The notes: generated from the letters alone by a model not told the origin. A DNA stretch of 17,880 nucleotides from JAEKLB01 sp050249235 (GCA_050249235.1 JBFWQW010000056.1:1-17880); one strand, 5' to 3'; positions 6,360-12,996 are shown, counted from the stretch's first letter. Numbers and translations are program-made.

Positions 6360-6486
6360 GCTCTGGGTTGCGGAAGCTGGGGTGCGGCACCGCTGGGATG
6401 CGGCACCGCTGGGTTGCGGAATCGGTGACGGCCCGGCGACGGTACCGGTGCGTCCCGCCCCACCTCCTGCCAACGCGGCCGACCCA
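6360..6486. repeat. 127-bp sequence, right copy
   Basis: It is identical base for base to 6133-6259. It carries the same 16-bp units (6360-6423) and is followed by 13-bp ACGCGGCCGACCC-type units that continue to 6511. Confidence 0.9.
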
Positions 6487-6511
6487 CGCGGCCGACCCAC
6501 GCCACCAGCCC
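6473..6511. repeat. Three 13-bp tandem units (ACGCGGCCGACCC type)
   Basis: Units at 6473-6485 and 6486-6498 are identical; the third, 6499-6511, is diverged. Only one such unit is visible left of the gap before the Ns. Copy-number ambiguity here may have broken the assembly. Confidence 0.7.
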
Positions 6512-6561
6512 ACGCGTCCGGTGTCGCCGGCCGGGTGGGCCGGGTCGGCCGGATCGGCCGG

Positions 6562-7851
6562 TCAGCCGCGGCGGGCCGGGCGGCGCCGGCGGTGGGGTTG
6601 GCCCGCGCCGGGGCCGGGCCGGCGGCCACGGTCGCGCTTCAGTTCGGGGCCGGACGGCCGGTGAAGGGCGGCGGGGGCGGCTGCGGCGGCCGGGCGCGCC
6701 GCGGGACGGGCATCGTGGCGCTCGTCCCGCAGGGCGTCGAGCGCCGGCCAGTGCAGCCCGGGCTCGAGGCCGAGCTTGCGCTGCAGGTCCTCCGCCTCCC
6801 GGGTCCGATCCTTGTCGACGAGGGCGACCACGATGCCGGACGCCCCGGCCCGGCCGGTCCGTCCGGAGCGGTGGACGTAGTCCTTCTCGCTGCCGGGGAG
6901 GTCGAAGTGCACGACGGCGGCCACGTCGTCGACGTGGATGCCCCGCGCCGCCACGTCGGTGGCCACGAGGGCCTGCACCTTGCCGGCCGCGAAGGCGGCC
7001 AGCGCCCGGTCCCGCTGGGCCTGCGACCGGTCGCCGTGGATGGCGGCGGCGCTCACCCCGTGCTTCGTGAGCTGCTTGGCGAGACGGTCGGCACCGTGCT
7101 TGGTGCGGGTGAACACGATGGCCGGCCACTCCCGGTTCAGGAGCTCGGCGGCCACGCCGACCCGCTCGGCCCGGTCGACCTTCCAGAAGATGTGGCGGTG
7201 CTGCGGCGCGCTCTCGTCCTCGCCCAGCTCGTGGCGGACGGGGTCACGCTGGTAGCGCTGGACGAGCACGTCGACGTCGCCGTCGAGGGTGGCGGAGAAG
7301 AGCAGGGTCTGGCGGTCGCCGCGCACCGCATCGAGGAGGCGGCGGACCTCGGGCAGGAAGCCCATGTCGGCCATGCGGTCGGCCTCGTCGATGACGGCCA
7401 GCTCGACCTCTCCGAGACGCAGCACGTCCCGCTGGACGAGGTCGGCGAGGCGGCCGGGGCAGGCCACCACGATGTCGACGCCGCGGCGGATGGCCGCCAT
7501 CTGCTCGCCGTAGCCGACGCCGCCGTAGAACGTGGCCACCCGGGGGCCCTTCTGGCCGGCAAGGAGCTCGAGCTCGCCGGCCACCTGGGCGGCCAGCTCC
7601 CGGGTGGGCACCAGCACCAGGCCCCGGGGCCGGCGGGGGCTGGACTTGCCGCCCCCCAGTCGGGTGACCAGGGGGATGCCGAACGCGAGCGTCTTGCCCG
7701 AGCCGGTCGGCGCCTTGCCCGACACGTCCCGGCCGGCGAGGGCGTCGGGCAGCGTCATCGCCTGGATCGGGAAGGCGTCGGTGATGCCGCGGGCGGCCAA
7801 CCGGTCGACGACGGTCGCCGGTACGCCGAGCGCGTGGAAGGTGGTGGTCAA
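6562..7851 (-). CDS. DEAD-box ATP-dependent RNA helicase
   Basis: This 429-aa helicase has all the usual motifs: Q30 (Q motif), APTGSGKT (47-54), PTRELA (82-87), CPGR (131-134), DEAD (155-158), SAT (186-188), ATDVAARGI (297-305) and HRSGRTGRAG (327-336). Such proteins unwind short RNA duplexes in ribosome assembly, RNA decay or cold adaptation. The C-terminal 55 residues are Arg/Pro/Ala-rich, a typical RNA-binding tail, with no DbpA domain. I chose TTG at 7851 because GGAG sits 7 nt before it and the product then begins MTTTFHALGVP, as in homologues. GTG codons at 7902 and 7911 would add 17 or 20 low-complexity residues. It ends next to the repeat-rich intergenic region. Confidence 0.93.
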   Translation of the reverse strand: MTTTFHALGVPATVVDRLAARGITDAFPIQAMTLPDALAGRDVSGKAPTGSGKTLAFGIPLVTRLGGGKSSPRRPRGLVLVPTRELAAQVAGELELLAGQKGPRVATFYGGVGYGEQMAAIRRGVDIVVACPGRLADLVQRDVLRLGEVELAVIDEADRMADMGFLPEVRRLLDAVRGDRQTLLFSATLDGDVDVLVQRYQRDPVRHELGEDESAPQHRHIFWKVDRAERVGVAAELLNREWPAIVFTRTKHGADRLAKQLTKHGVSAAAIHGDRSQAQRDRALAAFAAGKVQALVATDVAARGIHVDDVAAVVHFDLPGSEKDYVHRSGRTGRAGASGIVVALVDKDRTREAEDLQRKLGLEPGLHWPALDALRDERHDARPAARPAAAAAPAALHRPSGPELKRDRGRRPGPGAGQPHRRRRPARRG

Positions 7852-7947
7852 GGGTCGGCTCCGTGCGGTGCGGGTGGGTCCTGGTCGCAGACCGGCACTC
7901 ACGGGCGGCACGACCGCGTCGACGCGAGGCGTGTCGACGACCCCGGC

Positions 7948-7953
7948 AAACTA
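7948..7953 (-). promoter_or_regulatory. Candidate -10 box (TAGTTT) upstream of the helicase
   Basis: On the minus strand TAGTTT lies in the 168-bp gap after the HNH gene, about 97 nt before the TTG start. It would give a leader containing the GTCGAC-N9-GTCGAC dyad at 7918-7938. No -35 is obvious. Confidence 0.3.
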
Positions 7954-7985
7954 CCGGCGCCCGGTTGTCGTCCCCCGGATCGGCA

Positions 7986-8016
7986 GGCCCCCGGTGGCGA
8001 GCTGCCCCCGGGGGCC
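7986..8016. terminator. Strong GC hairpin after the HNH gene
   Basis: GGCCCCCGG (7986-7994) and CCGGGGGCC (8008-8016) form a perfect 9-bp stem with a 13-nt loop just beyond the HNH stop. There is no T-run. Its position immediately after the stop supports a terminator and separates this gene from the helicase. Confidence 0.55.
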
Positions 8017-8019
8017 GTC

Positions 8020-9171
8020 TCAGGGTGCCGGACCGGGTTGGTTGCGGAGCCGGTTGTGTTGCGGGCAGGCCGGCCGGCCGTTGGCCTGGGTGGTGGGGCC
8101 GCCGAGGGCGTGGGGGTGGATGTGGTCGATGTCGCACCGGTCGGCGGGTTGGTCGCAGAGGGGGTGGTAGCACTCGCGGTCGCGGACCTGGATGGCGCGG
8201 CGGGTGGCGCCGGTGAAGAGCCGCCGGTGGGTGCCGATGTCGATGACCCTCGACGGGGTGTCGAACACGACCCGTTCGACGACGGCGGGTTCGAGCCAGG
8301 GAAGGAGGCTGCCGGGGGTGACGGCGGTGCCGCCGGCGAGCTCGCAGATGCGGCCGTGAAAGGTCTCGTAGCCGACGAGGACGGTGAACAACGGGGCCGG
8401 CGGCCGGGCGCCGGGCGGGGTGGCCAGGGCTCGTCGGGCCAGCTCGACGAGGGCGTCGGCGCGGCGCTGGGGGCCGGTGCGGGCCAGGTCGGTGCGGCAG
8501 GCGAGGTCGCCGCGGGCGGCACGGGCGTGGGCCCAATCGGTGTCGAACAGCTCCTGCTCGATGGCGCGGAGCGCATCGGTGAGGATGGTGCCGCCGATGG
8601 GGTCGAGGAAGAGGTCGGCGTGCCAGCCGCCCTTCCAGGTCTGGGCCAGGGTGAGGTGGCGTTGCTGGTGGAGGCGCTCGGCGTCGTGCTCGGCCCCGTC
8701 GGGGTCGTTGACCTGCCGCCAGTAGGCGACGACGCGGGCGAAGTGGCGGTGGGGGAGCTGGCGGGCGTCCTCGACGAGCATCGGCTCGTCACGGGTCATG
8801 GCGTCGCCGGTGTCGACGGTGCGGTTGGCGGCGAGGAGGGCGACGTGGCTGCTGTCGAGGTCGCCCGCCAGCCAGGCCTGCTCGGCGACGGGTAGGTCGC
8901 GCAGCGCCCGGGCCAGGCGGACGCGGCGGTGGGCGGACGGCTTGGGGAGCTGGCAGCGGGCGGTGAGCCAGGAGGCGCCGGACCGGCCGCCGTCGAGCGC
9001 CCAGTCCTGGCGAGCGTCCCACGTCCCCGTGGCACGCGTGACGGCGGCCTCGAGGCGGGCGAGCTGGCGGTGGAGGGCGACGACGGTGTCGCTGTCGGCC
9101 AGCACCGCCGGATCGGTGTCGACGAGCTGGTCGATCGCCGCCCGCACCCCGTCCATCGCCTCGCACGTCAT
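8020..9171 (-). CDS. DUF222 / HNH endonuclease-like protein (13E12-type family)
   Basis: This 383-aa protein has an N-terminal DUF222 region rich in Arg and Ala (about 10-250) and a C-terminal HNH domain. The HNH part shows the zinc-type cysteines C334, C339, C346 and C373-neighbouring CPQHN, and the nuclease signature DIDHIHPHALGG (347-358). It also has N364 and H372. The catalytic His pair appears intact, so it is not obviously a dead copy. Such genes are abundant, multi-copy and poorly understood in actinobacteria; some are thought to be mobile or selfish. I chose the ATG at 9171: a TTG at 9201 would add ten residues. A CACAAT box exactly 7 nt before the ATG, with no Shine-Dalgarno, suggests leaderless expression. 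No inverted terminal repeats or target duplication were seen around it. Confidence 0.88.
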   Translation of the reverse strand: MTCEAMDGVRAAIDQLVDTDPAVLADSDTVVALHRQLARLEAAVTRATGTWDARQDWALDGGRSGASWLTARCQLPKPSAHRRVRLARALRDLPVAEQAWLAGDLDSSHVALLAANRTVDTGDAMTRDEPMLVEDARQLPHRHFARVVAYWRQVNDPDGAEHDAERLHQQRHLTLAQTWKGGWHADLFLDPIGGTILTDALRAIEQELFDTDWAHARAARGDLACRTDLARTGPQRRADALVELARRALATPPGARPPAPLFTVLVGYETFHGRICELAGGTAVTPGSLLPWLEPAVVERVVFDTPSRVIDIGTHRRLFTGATRRAIQVRDRECYHPLCDQPADRCDIDHIHPHALGGPTTQANGRPACPQHNRLRNQPGPAP

Positions 9172-9178
9172 GAAACCG

Positions 9179-9184
9179 ATTGTG
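9179..9184 (-). promoter_or_regulatory. Weak leaderless -10 candidate (CACAAT) for the HNH gene
   Basis: On the minus strand CACAAT is followed by 7 nt and the ATG at 9171. It keeps the A at position 2 and T at position 6 but lacks the first T. No ribosome binding site is present. Confidence 0.25.
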
Positions 9185-9246
9185 CCGAGGGGGTGTGACA
9201 ACGACGGGAATCACGCAGAAGCGCCCGGACCGGCCCGGCTGGCGGT

Positions 9247-9268
9247 GTTACCGTGGTCCCCAGGTAAC
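9247..9268. promoter_or_regulatory. Perfect dyad GTTACC-N10-GGTAAC
   Basis: The half-sites at 9247-9252 and 9263-9268 are perfect inverted repeats one helical turn apart in spacer, ending 18 nt before the GTG of the ribbon-helix-helix-like gene. It is a plausible autoregulatory operator, in a divergent promoter region shared with the HNH gene. Confidence 0.4.
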
Positions 9269-9286
9269 GATGACGGAGGTGACGGC

Positions 9287-9601
9287 GTGGCCGAACCCAC
9301 GACGGTCGTGGAGCGGGTGCAGCTCGGGGTCCGGATGGAGAAGTCGATGGTCCAGGTCCTGAAGGGCCTGGCCGAGTTCGAGGGCGTCACCCTCGGGCAG
9401 CTCCTGGAGAAGATCGTCCTCCACTCCTTCGAGCCGGTGCCGGGCGAGGAGGGTGAGATGGCGGCCAGCCCGCACAGCAGGAGCGCCCTCGCCGCCATCG
9501 GGGACCTGAAGCGGGTCTACGGCATGGAGTGGGACGTCCACGCCGACCGGCGCTTCGCCGAGGAGGCGGACGAGACGGGCGGTTCAGGCGAGGCCGGCTG
9601 A
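9287..9601 (+). CDS. Small ribbon-helix-helix-like protein, 104 aa
   Basis: This 104-aa protein starts at GTG 9287, preceded by a near-perfect Shine-Dalgarno GGAGGTGA. Residues 9-49 read as a basic beta strand (ERVQLGVRME), then helix-turn-helix (KSMVQVLKGLAEFEGVTLGQLLEKIV). That is the layout of ribbon-helix-helix repressors such as Arc/MetJ types. A second helical piece (66-95) follows, and the C-terminus is Gly/Glu-rich. I recall related hypothetical proteins in actinobacteria but no named function. A perfect 6-bp dyad lies just upstream and no toxin gene is next to it, so a stand-alone DNA-binding regulator is the best inference. The next gene is convergent, 44 nt away. Confidence 0.75.
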   Translation: MAEPTTVVERVQLGVRMEKSMVQVLKGLAEFEGVTLGQLLEKIVLHSFEPVPGEEGEMAASPHSRSALAAIGDLKRVYGMEWDVHADRRFAEEADETGGSGEAG

Positions 9602-9616
9602 CCGTTGCACGTGCCG

Positions 9617-9638
9617 GTCGGCCTGCGGCATCGCCGAC
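9617..9638. terminator. Small hairpin between convergent genes
   Basis: GTCGGC (9617-9622) and GCCGAC (9633-9638) form a 6-bp stem with a 10-nt loop in the 44-nt gap between the two stops. It may terminate both transcripts; support is only positional. Confidence 0.3.
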
Positions 9639-9645
9639 GCTCGGG

Positions 9646-9954
9646 TCAGAGGCGGAGCCAGGCGGCGAGGGGCAGGGCGACGCCGGTGTCGGCGGCGGTG
9701 TGGCCGCCGATGCCCCTCGGCTCGAAGACCTGCCCCGGGCCCGAGGGACATCGAGGCGTCGGGCAGGGCACGGCGATGACCTCGTGACCGCAGTCGAGCA
9801 GCCGGGCCTGGGCGTCCTCGAACACCAACGGGCTGGCGCACACCTCGCACACCAGCTCGCCGGCGGCGGACTCCCGGGCCAGGCGCTTGGCCAGCGCCCG
9901 AGCGCGGATCCGGAAGAGGATCAGGTCGCCGTCGACGTCCGGATGGCTCGCCAT
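9646..9954 (-). CDS. Small Cys-rich (putative zinc-binding) hypothetical protein, 102 aa
   Basis: This 102-aa protein has a basic helical N-terminus (about 11-30), then CEVC (C36, C39), DCGHE (C55, H57) and CPTPRC (C64, C69). The spacing resembles one or two zinc ribbons. I do not recognise the family. The C-terminus (76-102) reads as short beta segments. It starts at ATG 9954 after a run of six Gs that could serve as a poor Shine-Dalgarno. Its nearest neighbours are a convergent ribbon-helix-helix-like gene and, 69 nt upstream on the same strand, a nucleotidyltransferase-fold gene; co-transcription with the latter is possible. Codon use is consistent with a real gene. Confidence 0.65.
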   Translation of the reverse strand: MASHPDVDGDLILFRIRARALAKRLARESAAGELVCEVCASPLVFEDAQARLLDCGHEVIAVPCPTPRCPSGPGQVFEPRGIGGHTAADTGVALPLAAWLRL

Positions 9955-10023
9955 CCCCCCACGATGGCAGGTCGCTGGCCCCGTGCCGACCTCCTCGGCC
10001 CGAGCGGCGTGACCGATGCCAGC

Positions 10024-10656
10024 TCACGCCCCCAGCGAAGCCAGCCACGGGTGGCCGGGGTGGACGACCCGGAGCCCGTCGGCGAGCCAGGAGCGGGCGG
10101 CCGGGTCGAGGTGGGGGAGGGTCCGCTCGAAGTCGTCGACATCCTTGGCCCGGAGGTGCTTCGCCTTGAAGAGCAGGACGATCTCCGGGCGGAGGTAGGG
10201 CACGCCGTCGTGGATCCACCCGATGGCGTCGAGTGGGAGACGGATGGAGCGGTCGCGCTTGCACAGCCAGTCGCCGCCGCCCGTCTCCGTGAGGAGCACG
10301 TCCCAGACCCACGGTGAGCCGGCGTCGCGGCGGACCCACAGCTGCTCGCAGCCCTCGGTGAGGTCGTCACCGGGGCGGAGCGGCCGGAGCGCCCCGTCGA
10401 GCGGCTCCCAGAGGTGGTAGCCGGCGAGCCGCTCCCGCAGCGCCCGGAGGTCGTCCCGCAGCACGACGACGTCGGTGTCGCCGTGCTGCCTCGAGGTTCC
10501 GGTCGCCGCATCCAGGGCCCAACCGCCGGACACCCACCACGGGAAGTCGGCACCGGCGAGCTCGGCCATGGTCTCGACCGGCGATGTCCCGACCCAGGGG
10601 CCGTAGAGCGACTCGGACTCCTTGTGGGAGAGCGGGGGCAGCGGTCCGTCGACCAT
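10024..10656 (-). CDS. Nucleotidyltransferase-fold protein, ANT(2'')/AadB-like domain
   Basis: This 210-aa protein has the minimal nucleotidyltransferase pattern. WVSGGWALDAATG (41-53) is followed by RQHGDTDVVVL (56-66), giving H58, D60 and D62. This is the GGW...D, H-x-D-x-D layout of aminoglycoside 2''-nucleotidyltransferase-like and related LinA-type domains. The rest (RPEIVLLFKAKHLRAKDVDDF, about 157-177) matches the C-terminal helix with conserved Lys of this group. Homologues in environmental actinobacteria are common and mostly have no shown resistance role, so no resistance should be assumed. The ATG at 10656 has GGAGGAG eight bases upstream. It diverges from the GT-C-like membrane gene. 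Confidence 0.78.
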   Translation of the reverse strand: MVDGPLPPLSHKESESLYGPWVGTSPVETMAELAGADFPWWVSGGWALDAATGTSRQHGDTDVVVLRDDLRALRERLAGYHLWEPLDGALRPLRPGDDLTEGCEQLWVRRDAGSPWVWDVLLTETGGGDWLCKRDRSIRLPLDAIGWIHDGVPYLRPEIVLLFKAKHLRAKDVDDFERTLPHLDPAARSWLADGLRVVHPGHPWLASLGA

Positions 10657-10713
10657 GCGGGGGACTCCTCCGTCGTGCCGGTCACGTGTCCGGGTGGGGC
10701 CGGGCTGCACACC

Positions 10714-10719
10714 TACGAT
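10714..10719 (+). promoter_or_regulatory. Candidate leaderless -10 box (TACGAT)
   Basis: TACGAT is followed by 6 nt and the GTG at 10726. The GTG opens a 12-codon ORF that overlaps the start of the membrane protein gene. No Shine-Dalgarno or convincing -35 is visible. Confidence 0.35.
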
Positions 10720-10725
10720 CCTTCC

Positions 10726-10764
10726 GTGTCGGGAATCACTGCCGTGACTGCCCGCGAGCGGTGA
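10726..10764 (+). CDS. Putative 12-aa leader peptide overlapping the next start
   Basis: The ORF MSGITAVTARER starts at a GTG 6 nt after a TACGAT box and ends at TGA 10762-10764, overlapping the GTG at 10761 as GTGA. If real, it would be translated from a leaderless mRNA and hand ribosomes to the membrane protein gene. The sequence shows no attenuator-type codon run. It may equally be chance. Confidence 0.25.
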   Translation: MSGITAVTARER

Positions 10765-12086
10765 TCGACGGCACCGCCGGACCGCCCGGTGCTCCCGTCG
10801 CACCCACCCTCCGCCGGCGGCCGAGGTGGATCCTGCCAGGCCGCTACTGGCTGACGCTCGTGGTGGCGCTCGGCTTCTACGGCTACGCCTGGATGGTCCA
10901 GCCGTACCGACCGCAGCTGGCGGCGGTGCTGGACGAGCCGCCACCGCTCGTCACCGTCACCGAGGACGGCATCCGCCCCGAGGACACCGCCGATCCGCTC
11001 GCGGCGTACCAGGCTCGGCGCTGGGGCTACCTGGGCGCCTGGTACGACCAGTTCCACTACGCCCGCATGGCCCGTGCCCTGGGGCGGTTCGAGCTACCGG
11101 GTCGGCACTGGGACCACGAACGGATGGTGGCCGACGTCGACGCGCCGGAGCGGGAGCCGTCGAGCTTCAGCTACGGCCTCGGCTACCCCCTGGTCGGAGC
11201 CGCCTTCTTCCTCCTCGGCTTCCGGGGCGATCCCTTCGTCGTCGCCGACGGCCTGCTCTTCGCGCTCGCCGCCTGCCTGGCCCTGGCGCTCGCCGAGCGG
11301 GTCCTGCGGCCCCGGACCGCCGTGGTCGCCGTCAACGCCCTCGTCCTGACCGCGCCGCTCGTCACCTACTTCGTCATCCCGTACGGCTCGTCGCTCACCG
11401 CCGTCGCCGTGCTCGGCTGCCTCCTGGTCGTCACGGGCGACCGCTTCGACTGGCGAACCGGGTTGGCGGTGGGGACGGCGGTGGCGCTGGCGTTCGCGGC
11501 CCGCTACGTCGACGTGGTGTGGCTCCTCGGGGTGCTCGTGCCCCCGCTTCTCCTGCGCTGGCGGGCGGCCTGGCGGGTCCTCGCCGCCACCACGGCCCTG
11601 CTGGTGGTGACGGCCGCGCTGGTCGGCCTGGCCCAGGATGCGGTGTTCGGCCACCCGTTGCGCACGCCGTACCGGTACGTGCACGGCGGTCTCGACGCCT
11701 CGCTCGACGCCTACCGGATCGACCAGATCCCGGAGGCGGCGGTCGGCGTCGTCCTCACCGGTGACCGGTCGAGGCTGTTCCGCGTCGAGCCGATCCTGCG
11801 AGGGTTCCCCTGGGCAGTGCTGGCGCCGGTCGGCCTGGCGGTGCTGTTCCGCCGGCGCCACCGGCTGCGGTGGGCGCTGGCCCTGGGCGCCGCCGTCGGC
11901 GTGGCCTCGTCGCTCCTGTACTTCGCCTGGGCGTTCGGCAACACCCGTGACCTCTCCTTCTGGATCATCCGGTTCCACGCCCCCTGGTTCGCGCTCTGGG
12001 CGGTGCTGGCCGCCGTGGCCGTCGAGGCCGGGCTCGACCGCCTGGTCCGCGCGCCGCTTGGCGGCGAGCCGGCCTCGCCGGCGTGA
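10761..12086 (+). CDS. Polytopic membrane protein, GT-C glycosyltransferase-like
   Basis: This 441-aa integral membrane protein has about nine or ten hydrophobic helices. The first is at about 29-46. A large hydrophilic loop follows (about 50-130) containing an aromatic/acidic patch, AWYDQFHYARMARAL near 93-107. A series of helices runs to the C-terminus. A long first extracytoplasmic loop carrying Asp and aromatic residues, followed by many helices, is the layout of GT-C glycosyltransferases such as the GT39/ArnT group, but I see no decisive signature. Family membership is therefore only inferred. I set the start at GTG 10761, which overlaps the stop of a 12-codon ORF; in-frame codons further upstream are shadow sequence of the divergent gene. 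The heliorhodopsin gene starts 90 nt after its stop. Confidence 0.75.
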   Translation: MIDGTAGPPGAPVAPTLRRRPRWILPGRYWLTLVVALGFYGYAWMVQPYRPQLAAVLDEPPPLVTVTEDGIRPEDTADPLAAYQARRWGYLGAWYDQFHYARMARALGRFELPGRHWDHERMVADVDAPEREPSSFSYGLGYPLVGAAFFLLGFRGDPFVVADGLLFALAACLALALAERVLRPRTAVVAVNALVLTAPLVTYFVIPYGSSLTAVAVLGCLLVVTGDRFDWRTGLAVGTAVALAFAARYVDVVWLLGVLVPPLLLRWRAAWRVLAATTALLVVTAALVGLAQDAVFGHPLRTPYRYVHGGLDASLDAYRIDQIPEAAVGVVLTGDRSRLFRVEPILRGFPWAVLAPVGLAVLFRRRHRLRWALALGAAVGVASSLLYFAWAFGNTRDLSFWIIRFHAPWFALWAVLAAVAVEAGLDRLVRAPLGGEPASPA

Positions 12087-12116
12087 CGGCGGTCCCTGCC
12101 CAGGGTCGGCCCGAGG

Positions 12117-12125
12117 GGAGGAAGG
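12117..12125 (+). promoter_or_regulatory. Strong Shine-Dalgarno-like sequence before the heliorhodopsin leader
   Basis: GGAGGAAGG is the only strong ribosome-binding-like sequence between the membrane protein gene and heliorhodopsin. It is 10 nt before GTG 12136, which opens a 21-codon ORF, and is too far (51 nt) to serve ATG 12177 directly. Confidence 0.4.
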
Positions 12126-12135
12126 ATTCGCGGCC

Positions 12136-12201
12136 GTGAGGCCGCTGGCATCCCTGGGCGTGGCCATCATGAGCGCATGCCGAACCCGCAGGCGTCCATG
12201 A
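12136..12201 (+). CDS. Putative 21-aa leader ORF overlapping a heliorhodopsin start
   Basis: This ORF opens with GTG (MRPLASLGVAIM...) behind GGAGGAAGG and ends at TGA 12199-12201. That stop overlaps the in-frame heliorhodopsin codon ATG at 12198 as ATGA. The arrangement would permit translational coupling. The peptide has no recognisable motif apart from a basic CRTRRRP end, and it could be chance. Confidence 0.3.
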   Translation: MRPLASLGVAIMSACRTRRRP

Positions 12202-12950
12202 CCGACGACGAGCGCACCGGGCGCGCACTGCAGACCTGGAACATGGCCCTCACGCTGCTGCACCTCGGACAAGCGGTGGTCGTGCTCCTGCTCAGCACCG
12301 ACTTCGCCATCACCGTCACGCGCTCGCTGCCCGCCGGTCCTCCCGGCACCGCTCCCGAGCCACCGGAGGCGCTCTTCGACGTTCCCGTCGGCGCTGCGGT
12401 GGCGGTCTTCCTCGCGCTGGCGGCGGTCGACCACCTGTTGACGGCCACGGTGTTCCGAAGGCGCTACGAGCGCGACCTCGGCAGCGGCATCAACAGGTTC
12501 CGGTGGATCGAGTACTGCTTCAGCGCCACCCTCATGGTGCTCCTCATCTCGCTGTACACCGGCATCACCGGGGTCTCCGCGCTCCTCGCGATCGCGGGCG
12601 CCAACGTGTCCATGATCCTCTTCGGCTGGCTGCAGGAGGCCACGAACCCGCCGGGTCGCGACACCACGTCGATGAAGCCGTTCTGGTTCGGTTGCGTCGC
12701 CGGCGCCACGCCGTGGGCGGCGATCACGTACAACCTCGTGGCCGCCGACGAGGTGCCGGGCTTCGTGGTCGGGATCTTCGTCTCGCTGTTCGTGTTCTTC
12801 GGCAGCTTCGCCGTCAACCAGTGGCTGCAGTACCGGGGCCTGGGGCCGTGGCGGCGCTACCTCTTCGGCGAGAAGGCGTACCTGGTTCTGAGCCTCGTGG
12901 CGAAGTCGGCCCTGGCATGGCAGATCTTCGCCGGCTCGCTCGCCTCCTGA
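12177..12950 (+). CDS. Heliorhodopsin
   Basis: This 257-aa seven-helix retinal protein matches heliorhodopsins along its length. The last helix reads LVLSLVAKSALAWQIFAG, with the Schiff-base lysine at K243, as in the type member 48C12. RWIEY (109-113) supplies the counterion E112 (E107 in 48C12). H29 (LLHLGQ) and H86 (VDHLLT) match that protein's H23 and H80. GVNASMILFGWLQE-like GANVSMILFGWLQE (141-154) and PFWFGC are also conserved. Heliorhodopsins are light-sensing, non-pumping proteins with the N-terminus inside the cell and a very long photocycle. Position 114 is Cys where 48C12 has Ser. The start may be ATG 12177 or ATG 12198; the latter gives an N-terminus the length of 48C12. No retinal-synthesis gene is in the window. 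Confidence 0.96.
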   Translation: MPNPQASMTDDERTGRALQTWNMALTLLHLGQAVVVLLLSTDFAITVTRSLPAGPPGTAPEPPEALFDVPVGAAVAVFLALAAVDHLLTATVFRRRYERDLGSGINRFRWIEYCFSATLMVLLISLYTGITGVSALLAIAGANVSMILFGWLQEATNPPGRDTTSMKPFWFGCVAGATPWAAITYNLVAADEVPGFVVGIFVSLFVFFGSFAVNQWLQYRGLGPWRRYLFGEKAYLVLSLVAKSALAWQIFAGSLAS

Positions 12951-12959
12951 CACCCGGAG

Positions 12960-12971
12960 GCGCTCGAGCGC
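12960..12971. terminator. 12-bp palindrome just after heliorhodopsin
   Basis: GCGCTCGAGCGC is a perfect palindrome 9 nt past the heliorhodopsin stop. Together with the hairpin at 12997-13011 it suggests transcript ending or processing here. Confidence 0.35.
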
Positions 12972-12996
12972 GGTCCTCCTCGCGATCGCACGCACC

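Larger units (their letters stand above)
6112..6561. other. Repeat-rich intergenic stretch with an assembly gap
   Basis: No gene is supported here. The stretch holds the Shine-Dalgarno and upstream region of the MDMPI-like gene, 16-bp and 13-bp short tandem repeats, and a 100-N gap with identical flanks. Next to the helicase stop is a run of CGGGTCGGC-like 9-bp units. The frames that stay open across it do so only because of composition and the Ns. Confidence 0.7.

Noticed and set aside
6133..6423. Regular short repeats that at first look like a CRISPR array
   Set aside because: Units are 14-16 bp in direct tandem with no unique spacers of normal size, and the apparent second block is the duplicated contig end.
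8020..9171. HNH/DUF222 gene as a homing or insertion element
   Set aside because: No terminal inverted repeats, target-site duplication or interrupted host gene was found around it. It is reported only as a family member.
9179..9201. TTGTCA as a -35 for the HNH gene
   Set aside because: It is only 11 nt from the CACAAT box, too short for a normal promoter spacer. Only the -10-like box was kept, at low confidence.
10024..10656. Aminoglycoside resistance gene
   Set aside because: Only the nucleotidyltransferase core matches. Similar domains are widespread in environmental actinobacteria without resistance, and no mobile resistance context is present.
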